A stretch of DNA of 7,575 nucleotides from Clostridium sp. (lineage in GTDB: Bacteria > Bacillota > Clostridia > Clostridiales > Clostridiaceae), in the NCBI GenBank assembly GCA_012511315.1, contig JAAZGI010000095.1:1-7575 (forward strand). The letters run 5' to 3'. Shown piece by piece: positions 1 through 6,763 of this stretch. Position 1 is the first letter of the stretch, and each line of letters opens with the position of its first letter. Made by a program: the position numbers and the translations under genes. The notes below the pieces were generated by a model that was given only the letters and a program-made list of their open reading frames with translations, had not been told where the DNA came from and did not search any database.

Positions 1-1
1 A

Positions 2-79
2 CGATTCTTTCCCTTCTTAGCTTCTGGCTATAATACGGTAGTGATACACTCTAAATTCAAAGGATACGTTTACAAATAG
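2..79 (+). CDS. possible 3' end of an unidentified plus-strand gene (left-truncated)
   Basis: An open frame enters from the left edge and ends with TAG at 77-79, giving 25 residues that finish GYNTVVIHSKFKGYVYK. The residue mix (alternating hydrophobic and polar, basic and aromatic end) could be the last strands of a globular protein. If real, it would converge on the gcv operon. No family can be named from so few residues, and open stretches of this length occur by chance in about this much DNA. No strong terminator follows it. This is a guess that needs the sequence to the left. Confidence 0.2.
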   Translation, partial: RFFPFLASGYNTVVIHSKFKGYVYK

Positions 80-363
80 TTTATCAGATTGCCTCACCAA
101 TTATGCTTGATTGTAAGCGTAAAATACATCCCCTCTCACATTATCGAAATGATATCCAGCTGCTTAGAACCTTCTATCGCCTAATGTTCAGATTTAATTA
201 TTTCTCAAGGATCTACCCTACATAAATAATTCCGACATTTTTTTCATCCTCCCTTTCTGTTTTTAGACAAAATAAATGCTCCCTTCATGATTAACATTGT
301 ATTCAGCTCTGCCTTTTATAAAAGGGGCGAAAAGTAGCCTTTAGCTAATCTTTTTATCTCCTC
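80..363. other. non-coding spacer downstream of the gcv operon
   Basis: All six frames are broken by frequent stops and I see no gene, tRNA or recognisable RNA. A minus-strand GGAGG (249-253) precedes a start codon that is followed by only a handful of codons before a stop, so it is not a credible gene. A 14-base perfect palindrome (CCTTTTATAAAAGG, 312-325) lies in this stretch. A weak 4-bp stem (335-338 with 344-347) followed by a T-rich run could be a poor plus-strand terminator. The spacer may be the remains of lost sequence, but nothing in it proves that. Confidence 0.6.
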
Positions 364-396
364 AAAAAAATAAGACCGCAGGAAATCCTGCGGTCC
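364..396 (-). terminator. intrinsic terminator of the gcv operon
   Basis: Read on the minus strand, a GC-rich perfect inverted repeat (GACCGCAGGA at 374-383 pairing with TCCTGCGGTC at 386-395) is followed by TTATTTTTTT (364-373). In practice this is a 9-10 bp stem with a 2-4 base loop and then a U-tract. It begins about 20 bases after the lpdA stop codon. Only the minus-strand side carries the T-run, so it acts in one direction, ending the gcvT-to-lpdA transcript. Confidence 0.95.
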
Positions 397-415
397 AATG
401 TAAGCTTATAAAAGC

Positions 416-1795
416 CTATCTTTTTTTGTTTAATGCATGAATTGCAATACCGTCAATTCCCAAAACAGCTTCATAGAAAGCTTCTGGAAGTGTTGGGTGA
501 GCGTGCATAACACTCTTGATGTCATCCACAGTCATTCCCTTAGAGACAGCTACAATCCCTTCATGGATAATGTCAGAAGCATGAGGTCCATAAATATGAA
601 CACCGATGAGCTTGTTGTCCATATCAGTGATGATTTTAACCATACCATTGGTATCACCCAATGCCAAAGCTTTACCATTTGCTGCCATACCAAATTTACT
701 TGTTTTGTACTCAATACCCTGTTCTTTGAGCTCTTCTTCGGAGTATCCGACAGTGGCAATCTCAGGCAAAGTAAAGATACAGTTTGGAACGGGAACATGT
801 TCAACTGGTTTCCCTTCCATGATATGTTCAGCAACAGAAACGCCTTGATGTTCAGCAGCATGTGCTAACAGAGCGATGCCATTGATATCACCGATGGCAT
901 AAATGCCGTCAGCTGTAGTTTTCAGGTTATCATCAACAACGATGGAGCCCTTGCTCAATTCAATACCAACTTCTTCAAAGCCCAGACCTTTAGATACTGG
1001 CTCACGACCGAGAGCTACCAGCACATGCTGAGCCTCAACTTCGTAGTCCTTACCATTTTTGTCAAAATAAACTTTAAAGCCGTTTTCAGTCTTTTCGATC
1101 TTCTTGGGTGTTGTTTTTTCATTAATCGTGATACCCTGCTTCTTGTAAAGCGGCTTAACGCGTTTAATGATTTCAGTGTCCACCATTCTAAGAATTCTTG
1201 AACGAACAGCCTGAGTAACTTTAGTACCAAGTGTTGCATAAATGGAAGCAAATTCCATAGCTACTACCGATCCACCCAGAACAATCATAGACTCTGGAAT
1301 TTCACTCATAGCTAACAGCTTGTCAGAATCCAGCAATCCTGGAAGGTCTACTCCTTCGATCGGTGGTGCTGATGGGACTGTTCCTGTGGCGATGATGATG
1401 TTATCGAATTCTTCTTCACCTTCAGACCAAGCAACTTTTTTCCCGCCAGTGAGCTTCGCTTTATCAATAATGACGCGAATACCATTGGCTTCAACTAACT
1501 GCTCTACACCAGTGACAAGGGTCTCAACAACATTTGTCTTGCGGTCAAATATTTTTTGTCCGTTTGCCTTTGGTGTTCCTTCAACTTCTATTCCATAGTC
1601 CGCAGCATGAAGCGTATCATGGAAAACCTCAGCGCTACGGTGTAGCGCCTTAGTTGGGATACAACCCCAGTTTAAACATGTTCCACCAATTCTTGCTTTT
1701 TCAAATAAGGTGACTTCCGCCCCTAACTGTGCAAAGCGAATGGCACAAACATAGCCGCCTGGACCGGCTCCTATAATCGCGATCTTTTTACTCAT
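416..1795 (-). CDS. lpdA: dihydrolipoamide dehydrogenase (L-protein), predicted NADP(H)-type
   Basis: This FAD-dependent class I disulfide oxidoreductase reoxidises the dihydrolipoyl arm of GcvH and passes electrons to a nicotinamide cofactor. The 459 residues are full length for the family, with no fused lipoyl domain. Visible motifs are the FAD-binding GAGPGG (9-14), the redox disulfide in GGTCLNWGCIPTK (C40, C45), ATG (136-138), the second FAD motif GIYAIGD (297-303), and the C-terminal HAHPTLPEA with the expected catalytic His433-Glu438 pair. The nicotinamide motif is atypical: GGSVVAME (174-181) gives GxSxxA, followed by Arg198, Arg200 and Arg203 where NAD enzymes usually have an acidic residue. 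By family knowledge this pattern points to NADP. The start is chosen because GGGGAG (1801-1806) lies 5 bases upstream; a further ATG at 1797-1799 is out of frame and reaches a stop after two more codons. It is last in the operon, 36 bases after gcvPB. Confidence 0.96.
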   Translation of the reverse strand: MSKKIAIIGAGPGGYVCAIRFAQLGAEVTLFEKARIGGTCLNWGCIPTKALHRSAEVFHDTLHAADYGIEVEGTPKANGQKIFDRKTNVVETLVTGVEQLVEANGIRVIIDKAKLTGGKKVAWSEGEEEFDNIIIATGTVPSAPPIEGVDLPGLLDSDKLLAMSEIPESMIVLGGSVVAMEFASIYATLGTKVTQAVRSRILRMVDTEIIKRVKPLYKKQGITINEKTTPKKIEKTENGFKVYFDKNGKDYEVEAQHVLVALGREPVSKGLGFEEVGIELSKGSIVVDDNLKTTADGIYAIGDINGIALLAHAAEHQGVSVAEHIMEGKPVEHVPVPNCIFTLPEIATVGYSEEELKEQGIEYKTSKFGMAANGKALALGDTNGMVKIITDMDNKLIGVHIYGPHASDIIHEGIVAVSKGMTVDDIKSVMHAHPTLPEAFYEAVLGIDGIAIHALNKKR

Positions 1796-1800
1796 TCATT

Positions 1801-1806
1801 CTCCCC
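1801..1806 (-). promoter_or_regulatory. lpdA ribosome binding site
   Basis: GGGGAG on the minus strand sits 5 bases before the ATG at 1793-1795. The overlapping ATGAATG arrangement offers two start codons; only the downstream one has a workable spacing and opens the long frame. Confidence 0.75.
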
Positions 1807-1831
1807 TATTATATCTTATACAGTCATTTTT

Positions 1832-3352
1832 TTATGGAGTACAATCAATTGGCTTGACGGCATCATCTTCACCAATCTTTTCCTTAAGATCCGGTGTCCA
1901 TTTCAGGATTGGATTCTTAACGGCTGCAACTTCATCCACACGGCGAACCGGTGTATTATGTGGTGCAGTCTTAAATATTTCAGGATTCGTTCTGGCTTCC
2001 TCAGCAATCATCTTCATGGCGCCGATGAAGTGGTCCATCGTTTCCTTGGATTCTGTCTCAGTTGGTTCTACCATCAATGCTTGATCAACAATTAATGGGA
2101 AGTAAACTGTAGGTGGATGGAATCCATAGTCGATTAACCGTTTTGCAACGTCAAGGGTAGTGATTCCTGTAGACTTATCTTTTAATCCAGCGAATACTAC
2201 TTCGTGCATTGTTGGTCTTTCGTTGATGTTCTTATAGTCATCCCCTAGGGAGAACTTAATGTAGTTAGCATTTAGAACTGCGTCTTCTGACGCCTTCTTC
2301 AAGCCATCGTTACCCATGGATAGGATATAAACGTAAGCTCTTAGGTAAACACCAAAGTTTCCGAAGAATCCTTTAATCTTACCAATGCTTTCTGGTAAAT
2401 CATAGTTCCATGAATACTTATCAGCTTCCTTTTCGTAATGAACAACAGGAACTGGAAGGTATGGAGCCAATATCTTCTTACAAGCAACAGGACCTGATCC
2501 TGGGCCTCCACCACCATGTGGTGTTGACATTGTTTTATGTAAGTTTAAGTGCAGAACATCAAAGCCCATGTCGCCAGGACGTACTTTACCCATAATGGCA
2601 TTTAAGTTTGCGCCATCATAGTATACTAATCCACCACATTCGTGAATGATGTCTGTAATTTCTTTGATATGAGACTCGAACATACCTAATGTAGAGGGGT
2701 TGGTCAACATTAGACCTGCCACTTCATCGGTAGCTACCGCTCTTAGTGCATCGATATCCACGTCCCCATTCTTATCGGAAGGAACCTCAATAACGTCAAA
2801 TCCAGCAACTTGTACTGAAGCTGGGTTGGTGCCGTGGGCTGCGTCTGGAACGATAATCTTTGTCCGCTTCGTATCACCACGTAATTTGTGGTACTGCTTA
2901 ATCAACAATAGCCCTGTCATTTCTCCGTGAGCACCCGCTGCTGGTTGCAGTGTTACAGCATCCATACCGGTGATTTCACAAAGAGCTTCGCTGAGCTTAT
3001 GAGTTACTTCTAAAGCACCCTGTACCGTTGATTCATCCTGTAGTGGATGAGTTCTTGCAAAACCGCCTAAGGCTGCCATGTCTTCATTAATTTTCGGGTT
3101 GTATTTCATGGTACAGGAACCTAATGGATAGAACCCTGCATCAATCGAGTAGTTTAATTTGGACAACAGCGTATAGTGGCGCATAACGTCCAGCTGTGTA
3201 ACCTGAGGTAAATTCAACTCCGATTCACGACGTAATTCTGCTGGGATTAAGTCATCCAGTGCAACTTCCTCTACTTCCATTGGAGAAAGAGAGATTGCGC
3301 GTCTGCCTTCCTTGGAGAGGTCAAAAATAGTTTTTCTATAGGTATCAAACAT
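1832..3352 (-). CDS. gcvPB: glycine dehydrogenase (decarboxylating) subunit 2, P-protein beta subunit
   Basis: This is the PLP-carrying half of the split P-protein. With GcvPA it decarboxylates glycine and transfers the aminomethyl group to the lipoyl arm of GcvH in the cytoplasm. The PLP Schiff-base lysine is K273 in NLHKTMSTPHGGGGPGSGP (270-288). Other family blocks are FYPLGSCTMKYNPK (74-87), AAHGTNPAS (171-179), FHPPTVYFP (411-419) and MVEPTETES (427-435). At 506 residues it is slightly longer than the forms I know; the excess lies in a polar C-terminal tail after about residue 480 ending DCTP. The start is fixed by a near-ideal GGAGGTGA site 5 bases upstream and by the gcvPA stop TAG directly touching the ATG, so translation is probably coupled. 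The reading frame is intact. Confidence 0.98.
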   Translation of the reverse strand: MFDTYRKTIFDLSKEGRRAISLSPMEVEEVALDDLIPAELRRESELNLPQVTQLDVMRHYTLLSKLNYSIDAGFYPLGSCTMKYNPKINEDMAALGGFARTHPLQDESTVQGALEVTHKLSEALCEITGMDAVTLQPAAGAHGEMTGLLLIKQYHKLRGDTKRTKIIVPDAAHGTNPASVQVAGFDVIEVPSDKNGDVDIDALRAVATDEVAGLMLTNPSTLGMFESHIKEITDIIHECGGLVYYDGANLNAIMGKVRPGDMGFDVLHLNLHKTMSTPHGGGGPGSGPVACKKILAPYLPVPVVHYEKEADKYSWNYDLPESIGKIKGFFGNFGVYLRAYVYILSMGNDGLKKASEDAVLNANYIKFSLGDDYKNINERPTMHEVVFAGLKDKSTGITTLDVAKRLIDYGFHPPTVYFPLIVDQALMVEPTETESKETMDHFIGAMKMIAEEARTNPEIFKTAPHNTPVRRVDEVAAVKNPILKWTPDLKEKIGEDDAVKPIDCTP

Positions 3353-4693
3353 CTAGATCACCTCCAAAGCTTCTACGAGCTTATCCATCTCTGCTTTAGA
3401 ACGGTTTTCTGTTACTGCAAAGAGAACTTCACCTGGATGTCCGTGAACTTCCAGATTCAATGGGCCCATAATGCCTTTATCCATGAGCTTCTTGTTTAAA
3501 TCTTTAACGTCAAGCTCAGTCTCCATCACAAATTCTTTAAAGAACGGAGCGCTATACTTTAACTTGAACTTTCCAGTTGCTTCTAATTTTTTAGCCAGAT
3601 AGTGTGCTTTTTGAGCAGACTGAATGGCTGCAGTCTTCATTCCCTCAGGTCCCATTGTAGCAAGATATACTCCTGCTGCAATTGAGTTTAGGGTTTGGTC
3701 AGAACAGATGTTCGATGTAGCCTTTTCTCTACGAATGTGCTGTTCTCTAGCTTGAAGAGTCAGTACATAGGCTGGGTTTCCATCCAAGTCTGTGGTACGC
3801 CCAATAATCCGGCCTGGAATTTTACGTGTTAACTTGTCTGTGGTTGTTAAGAAACCTAATGTAGGACCACCATAGTTCATGTTTTGACCTAAGGCTTGTC
3901 CTTCACCAACGACGATATCGGCACCGATTTCACCTGGAGTCTTTAAAAGTCCCAAGGAAATTGGGTCAACTTGCATGATTAGAAGGGATTTATTGCCTTG
4001 AACTTTTTCATTCACTTCTGTCAAGTCTTCAATGACACCGTAGAAGTTAGGATTTGCTACAACTAATCCAGCAACCTCTTTATCAAGAAGCTCGCCTAGT
4101 TTTGCAGCGTCAGTGCGTCCTTCTTCAGTTAGTGGAACATACTCAATTTCCACATCTCTGAATTCAAGATAAGCTTTCATGACAGCTTTGGTATCAGGGT
4201 GAACACCTTCTGATACTAAAACTTTATTCCGACGCTTAACGCCCGTGGCCATCATGGCTGCTTCTGCTGCTGCAGTTGGGCCATCATACATGGAAACGTT
4301 AGAAACGTCCATACCAGTGAGCATACACATCATGGACTGATATTCCCAAACGCTCTGAAGAGTTCCTTGAGCTATTTCAGGCTGATATGGTGTATAAGCT
4401 GTATAAAATTCTGATCTAGATACAATGTGTTTTACTGTGGATGGGATAAAGTGATCGTAGAATCCCGCTCCTAAGAAACAAGTCAGATCGTCAACAGATT
4501 TATTTTTGTTTGCCATCGCACCGATATTTCGTCTAATTTCAATCTCAGATTTGGCAGGCTCAAGGTCTAAAAGACCTTGAAGCCTAACATCTTTCGGTAC
4601 AGCCTGGAACAGGTCTTCTACCGATGATACGCCAATCCGATCAAGCATAAACTTCAGGTCTTTATCGGTACCTGGAAGATATGGATGATTCAA
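3353..4693 (-). CDS. gcvPA: glycine dehydrogenase (decarboxylating) subunit 1, P-protein alpha subunit
   Basis: This is the alpha subunit of the two-subunit P-protein typical of Firmicutes, archaea and Thermotogales. It pairs with GcvPB to build the PLP active site but lacks the PLP lysine itself. The 446 residues match the family length. Landmarks are the N-terminal HPYLPGTDKDLKFML (3-17), FLGAGFYDHFIPSTV (73-87), SEFYTAYTPYQPEIAQGTLQ (93-112), YDGPTAAAEAA (136-146), GGPTLG (275-280) and REQHIRREKATSNICSDQ (316-333). The start codon is TTG (4691-4693), chosen because the family N-terminus begins here, the next in-frame Met is residue 16 inside conserved sequence, and GGAGG lies 8 bases upstream. 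The gene is separated from gcvH by three bases and touches gcvPB. Confidence 0.97.
   Translation of the reverse strand: MNHPYLPGTDKDLKFMLDRIGVSSVEDLFQAVPKDVRLQGLLDLEPAKSEIEIRRNIGAMANKNKSVDDLTCFLGAGFYDHFIPSTVKHIVSRSEFYTAYTPYQPEIAQGTLQSVWEYQSMMCMLTGMDVSNVSMYDGPTAAAEAAMMATGVKRRNKVLVSEGVHPDTKAVMKAYLEFRDVEIEYVPLTEEGRTDAAKLGELLDKEVAGLVVANPNFYGVIEDLTEVNEKVQGNKSLLIMQVDPISLGLLKTPGEIGADIVVGEGQALGQNMNYGGPTLGFLTTTDKLTRKIPGRIIGRTTDLDGNPAYVLTLQAREQHIRREKATSNICSDQTLNSIAAGVYLATMGPEGMKTAAIQSAQKAHYLAKKLEATGKFKLKYSAPFFKEFVMETELDVKDLNKKLMDKGIMGPLNLEVHGHPGEVLFAVTENRSKAEMDKLVEALEVI
3358..3365 (-). promoter_or_regulatory. gcvPB ribosome binding site inside the gcvPA end
   Basis: GGAGGTGA on the minus strand is a full eight-base match to the usual anti-Shine-Dalgarno sequence, 5 bases before the gcvPB ATG. 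The same bases encode part of the last residues (LEVI) of GcvPA, so ribosomes finishing gcvPA cover or expose this site. Confidence 0.9.
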
Positions 4694-4696
4694 ATT

Positions 4697-5080
4697 TTAT
4701 TCCTCCTCGAGAAGCTTTTTATAATCCTCTGGTGAAAGTAATCCTTCTAACTCAGCTTTGTCTGCTAATTCAACAGCAACAATCCAGTTTTCCCATGGAT
4801 TTTCATTAAACATTTCTGGTGCATCCACTGCATCTTCGTTAACTTCAACGATGGTTCCACCAACAGGCATGTTAACGTCTGTTGCAGCTTTAACGGATTC
4901 AATTACGCCGTATGCTTCGCCCTTTGCAAACTCATCATCAACTTCTGGTGCTTCAGCATAAACGATTGAGCCTAAGCTTTCCTGAGCATGGTTTGTGATT
5001 CCAAAGTATGCTTTATCGCCGTCAACTCTAACCCAGTCATGATCCTTTGTGTACAATAAGTTTTCTTTTACGTTTTCCAT
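4697..5080 (-). CDS. gcvH: glycine cleavage system H protein (lipoyl carrier)
   Basis: GcvH is the small lipoylated shuttle that carries the aminomethyl intermediate from the P-protein to GcvT and then the dihydrolipoyl group to Lpd. The 127 residues are normal length. The N-terminal [11 protein letters not shown] (10-20) and [15 protein letters not shown] (27-41) are standard, and the lipoylation site is K64 in ESVKAATDV (61-69). The C-terminal [12 protein letters not shown] (94-105) is also typical. AAAGGAG (5091-5097) precedes the ATG by 10 bases. The last codons (GAG GAG GAA, giving EEE) double as the ribosome binding site of gcvPA. No lipoate-attachment gene is in view, so the lipoylation enzyme must be encoded elsewhere. 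Confidence 0.98.
   Translation of the reverse strand: MENVKENLLYTKDHDWVRVDGDKAYFGITNHAQESLGSIVYAEAPEVDDEFAKGEAYGVIESVKAATDVNMPVGGTIVEVNEDAVDAPEMFNENPWENWIVAVELADKAELEGLLSPEDYKKLLEEE
4701..4708 (-). promoter_or_regulatory. gcvPA ribosome binding site inside the gcvH end
   Basis: GAGGAGGA on the minus strand overlaps the terminal Glu codons of gcvH and lies 7-8 bases before the TTG start of gcvPA. The strong site supports the non-ATG start and suggests that gcvPA translation is coupled to gcvH. Confidence 0.85.
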
Positions 5081-5117
5081 AATAATAAATCTCCTTTAAA
5101 AATGTTTTATAGTATCC

Positions 5118-5147
5118 ATTCTATCTTATTTAACCTTCAAGTGTAAA
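5118..5147 (-). promoter_or_regulatory. possible internal promoter before gcvH
   Basis: The 88-base gcvT-gcvH gap is the only sizeable gap inside the operon. On the minus strand it holds TTTACA (5142-5147), an 18-base spacer and TAGAAT (5118-5123), each box one base off the sigma-A consensus. It could raise H and P expression over T. In AT-rich DNA such matches also arise by chance. Confidence 0.3.
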
Positions 5148-5168
5148 CCTAAAGAGCTTAAACTTGCA

Positions 5169-6257
5169 TTATTTGTCTTTTGGTAGGAACTGTCTTTTGA
5201 TAACTGTTGCTGGTAATCTTTTCTTCCGAACAGCTATTTCAAAGGTATTGCCAAGTTCTGTTTCATTGATATCGACCAAAGCGTTACCAATAGCTTTACC
5301 TAAAGTTGGTGAAATGTAACCAGTTGTTACATGACCAATTTTTTTATCGCCCTTGTAAACTTCATAACCTTCACGTGGGCTACCCTTTGCCATTTCAAAA
5401 CCAACGATTTTTCTTGTTAGTCCTTCTTCTTTCTGCTTAATTAAAGCATCCTTACCAATGAAATCAGATTCTTTGTTTAACTTTACGAAGAAACCAAAAC
5501 CTGCTTCTAATGGATTAATCTCACTGGACATTTCTTGACCATATAAAGGTAAGCCAGCTTCAAAACGAAGGGTGTCTCTTGCACCAAGTCCAATTGGTTG
5601 AACTCCTGCATCAGCAATCATTTCAAAAAGCTTTGCTACATCTTCTGCGTCCGTGTAAATTTCAAAGCCATCTTCGCCAGTGTATCCAGTTCTGGAAACC
5701 ATGCTGTTAATTCCACCGATTTTTACATCTCTTTGTGCATGGAAGAACTTAATCTGTGACAAATCAAAATCAGTCATCTTTTGGAGATATTCTTCAGCCT
5801 TTGGTCCTTGAACCGCAACTTGACCTGTTTGATCAGAAATATTTTCTACTTCAACATCAAAATCGCCAACCCGTTCCTTAATCCAGGCAAAGTCTTTATC
5901 AGAGTTTGCTGCATTAACAACTAAAAGAATATCATCTTCTTTGAAGCGGTATACAAGATAGTCATCTACTACCCCACCGTTCTCGTCACACATAAATGTG
6001 TACTGAACCTGATTGTCCACGAGCTTTGTGACATCGTTGGTTACTAAGTAGTTAACAAACTTAAGAGCATCCTTACCCTTGACTGTGATTTCACCCATGT
6101 GGGAGACATCAAAAATCCCTGCATCTTGACGAACTTTGTGGTGTTCAGGCACAAGACCAATAAATTCTACTGGCATTTCCCATCCTGCGTATGGTACGAC
6201 AGTTGCATCGTACTTTGCGTAGGATTCGTAAACAGGCGTTCTTTTCACGTTTTCCAT
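5169..6257 (-). CDS. gcvT: aminomethyltransferase (glycine cleavage T protein)
   Basis: GcvT takes the aminomethyl group bound to GcvH, releases ammonia and forms 5,10-methylene-tetrahydrofolate. The 362 residues are normal length. Motifs include YAGWEMPVEF (23-32), FDVSHMGEI (49-57), NGGVVDDYLVYR (93-104, with the acidic pair that family knowledge places at the folate-binding active site), SRTGYTGEDGFE (188-199), GARDTLRFEAGLPLYGQE (225-242) and the C-terminal RKKRLPA (344-350). An ATG four codons upstream (6267-6269) is in frame, but it overlaps the GGAGGT ribosome binding site (6262-6267); the ATG at 6255-6257 has that site at the right distance, so I start there. It is first in the operon, behind a good promoter. 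Its first five residues, MENVK, equal those of GcvH. Confidence 0.97.
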   Translation of the reverse strand: MENVKRTPVYESYAKYDATVVPYAGWEMPVEFIGLVPEHHKVRQDAGIFDVSHMGEITVKGKDALKFVNYLVTNDVTKLVDNQVQYTFMCDENGGVVDDYLVYRFKEDDILLVVNAANSDKDFAWIKERVGDFDVEVENISDQTGQVAVQGPKAEEYLQKMTDFDLSQIKFFHAQRDVKIGGINSMVSRTGYTGEDGFEIYTDAEDVAKLFEMIADAGVQPIGLGARDTLRFEAGLPLYGQEMSSEINPLEAGFGFFVKLNKESDFIGKDALIKQKEEGLTRKIVGFEMAKGSPREGYEVYKGDKKIGHVTTGYISPTLGKAIGNALVDINETELGNTFEIAVRKKRLPATVIKRQFLPKDK

Positions 6258-6261
6258 AGTT

Positions 6262-6267
6262 ACCTCC
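6262..6267 (-). promoter_or_regulatory. gcvT ribosome binding site
   Basis: GGAGGT on the minus strand lies 4 bases before the ATG at 6255-6257. It overlaps an upstream in-frame ATG, which argues against the longer 366-residue form. Confidence 0.85.
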
Positions 6268-6295
6268 ATAAATGTATAAATAGTCTAGTTGTAAA

Positions 6296-6321
6296 ATCTC
6301 CACTTCAATTATATTGGAGAT
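6296..6321. promoter_or_regulatory. inverted repeat over the gcvT -10 box (candidate operator)
   Basis: ATCTCCA (6296-6302) and TGGAGAT (6315-6321) form perfect 7-bp arms around a 12-base centre that contains the -10 hexamer (6308-6313). The predicted transcription start falls near 6301, so the transcript would lack the upstream arm. The dyad is therefore more likely read by a protein as DNA than folded as RNA. Confidence 0.45.
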
Positions 6322-6336
6322 AGCGTGATTTGCCAA
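6308..6336 (-). promoter_or_regulatory. sigma-A-type promoter of the gcv operon
   Basis: On the minus strand TTGGCA (6331-6336) is followed after exactly 17 bases by a perfect TATAAT (6308-6313). Upstream of the -35 lie A- and T-tracts (about 6337-6359) that resemble an UP element. The start point should be near 6301, leaving a leader of about 45 bases before gcvT, too short for a riboswitch. Confidence 0.75.
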
Positions 6337-6653
6337 TTGTTAATAAAAACGTAATTTTTGCCGAAAAAAATTAGTCACAAAATTAACAACTGCTACAACC
6401 TTGTCTACATGCCAGTTACAGCTCTTTTTATCTCTTTTTCTAAACAAATTGTTAACACTATTTATATCTGTGACGTTAAAATTTAATATTTAAATTTGTC
6501 TTTTTTGCACTTAAACAGGCTAAAACAGTGGTTTAGCAATGTTTTTTACCCAGGTTTATTTATTAACAATTTTATATTTCGGGTGAAAATTTGCATAAAT
6601 TTAGATTCTCTCTGGGATATACTTTAAAATGTCTTATTTCTCTTTACTTTCTA

Positions 6654-6662
6654 TGCTAAAAT
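6654..6662 (+). promoter_or_regulatory. possible extended -10 promoter for the lipoprotein gene
   Basis: TGCTAAAAT fits the extended -10 pattern TGnTATAAT with one mismatch. No good -35 hexamer sits 16-18 bases upstream. A start near 6669 would give a leader of about 100 bases. This is weak, and other AT-rich boxes nearby are possible. Confidence 0.25.
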
Positions 6663-6756
6663 AATAAAAATAACTTTCAAACCTACATAAGAATACGTTT
6701 TCAAGACCATCCCCTATCTTATTTTTTTTAACCCACCGACTTATTAATTTACTTTT

Positions 6757-6763
6757 GAAAGGA
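6757..6763 (+). promoter_or_regulatory. lipoprotein gene ribosome binding site
   Basis: GAAAGGA lies 6 bases before the ATG at 6770. Together with a signal peptide starting exactly there, it fixes the start codon. Confidence 0.75.

Noticed and set aside
29..34. TATAAT near the left edge as a promoter
   Set aside because: No -35 match 16-18 bases upstream and no gene downstream for it to drive.
437..868. A 143-codon plus-strand open frame inside lpdA
   Set aside because: It lies antisense to a full-length lpdA with intact motifs, has an unlikely Cys/His/Phe-rich composition, and has no supporting ribosome binding site.
1242..1598. A 118-codon plus-strand open frame inside lpdA
   Set aside because: Shadow of the lpdA coding frame; Ser/Pro-rich translation with no family character.
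1808..1813. TATAAT in the gcvPB-lpdA gap as a separate lpdA promoter
   Set aside because: The start point would fall in the lpdA ribosome binding site, and the -35 position reads CATAAA, so a functional promoter is unlikely.
6257..6269. Longer GcvT starting at the upstream ATG (MEVTMENVK)
   Set aside because: That ATG overlaps the GGAGGT site serving the downstream ATG and has no site of its own at proper spacing.
6145..6336. A minus-strand open frame overlapping the gcvT start
   Set aside because: It is out of frame with gcvT, runs across the gcvT promoter and ribosome binding site, and resembles no protein.
6519..6547. Stem and T-run resembling a plus-strand terminator
   Set aside because: The stem is 6 bp with only two G/C pairs, the T-run is offset, and no plus-strand gene precedes it.
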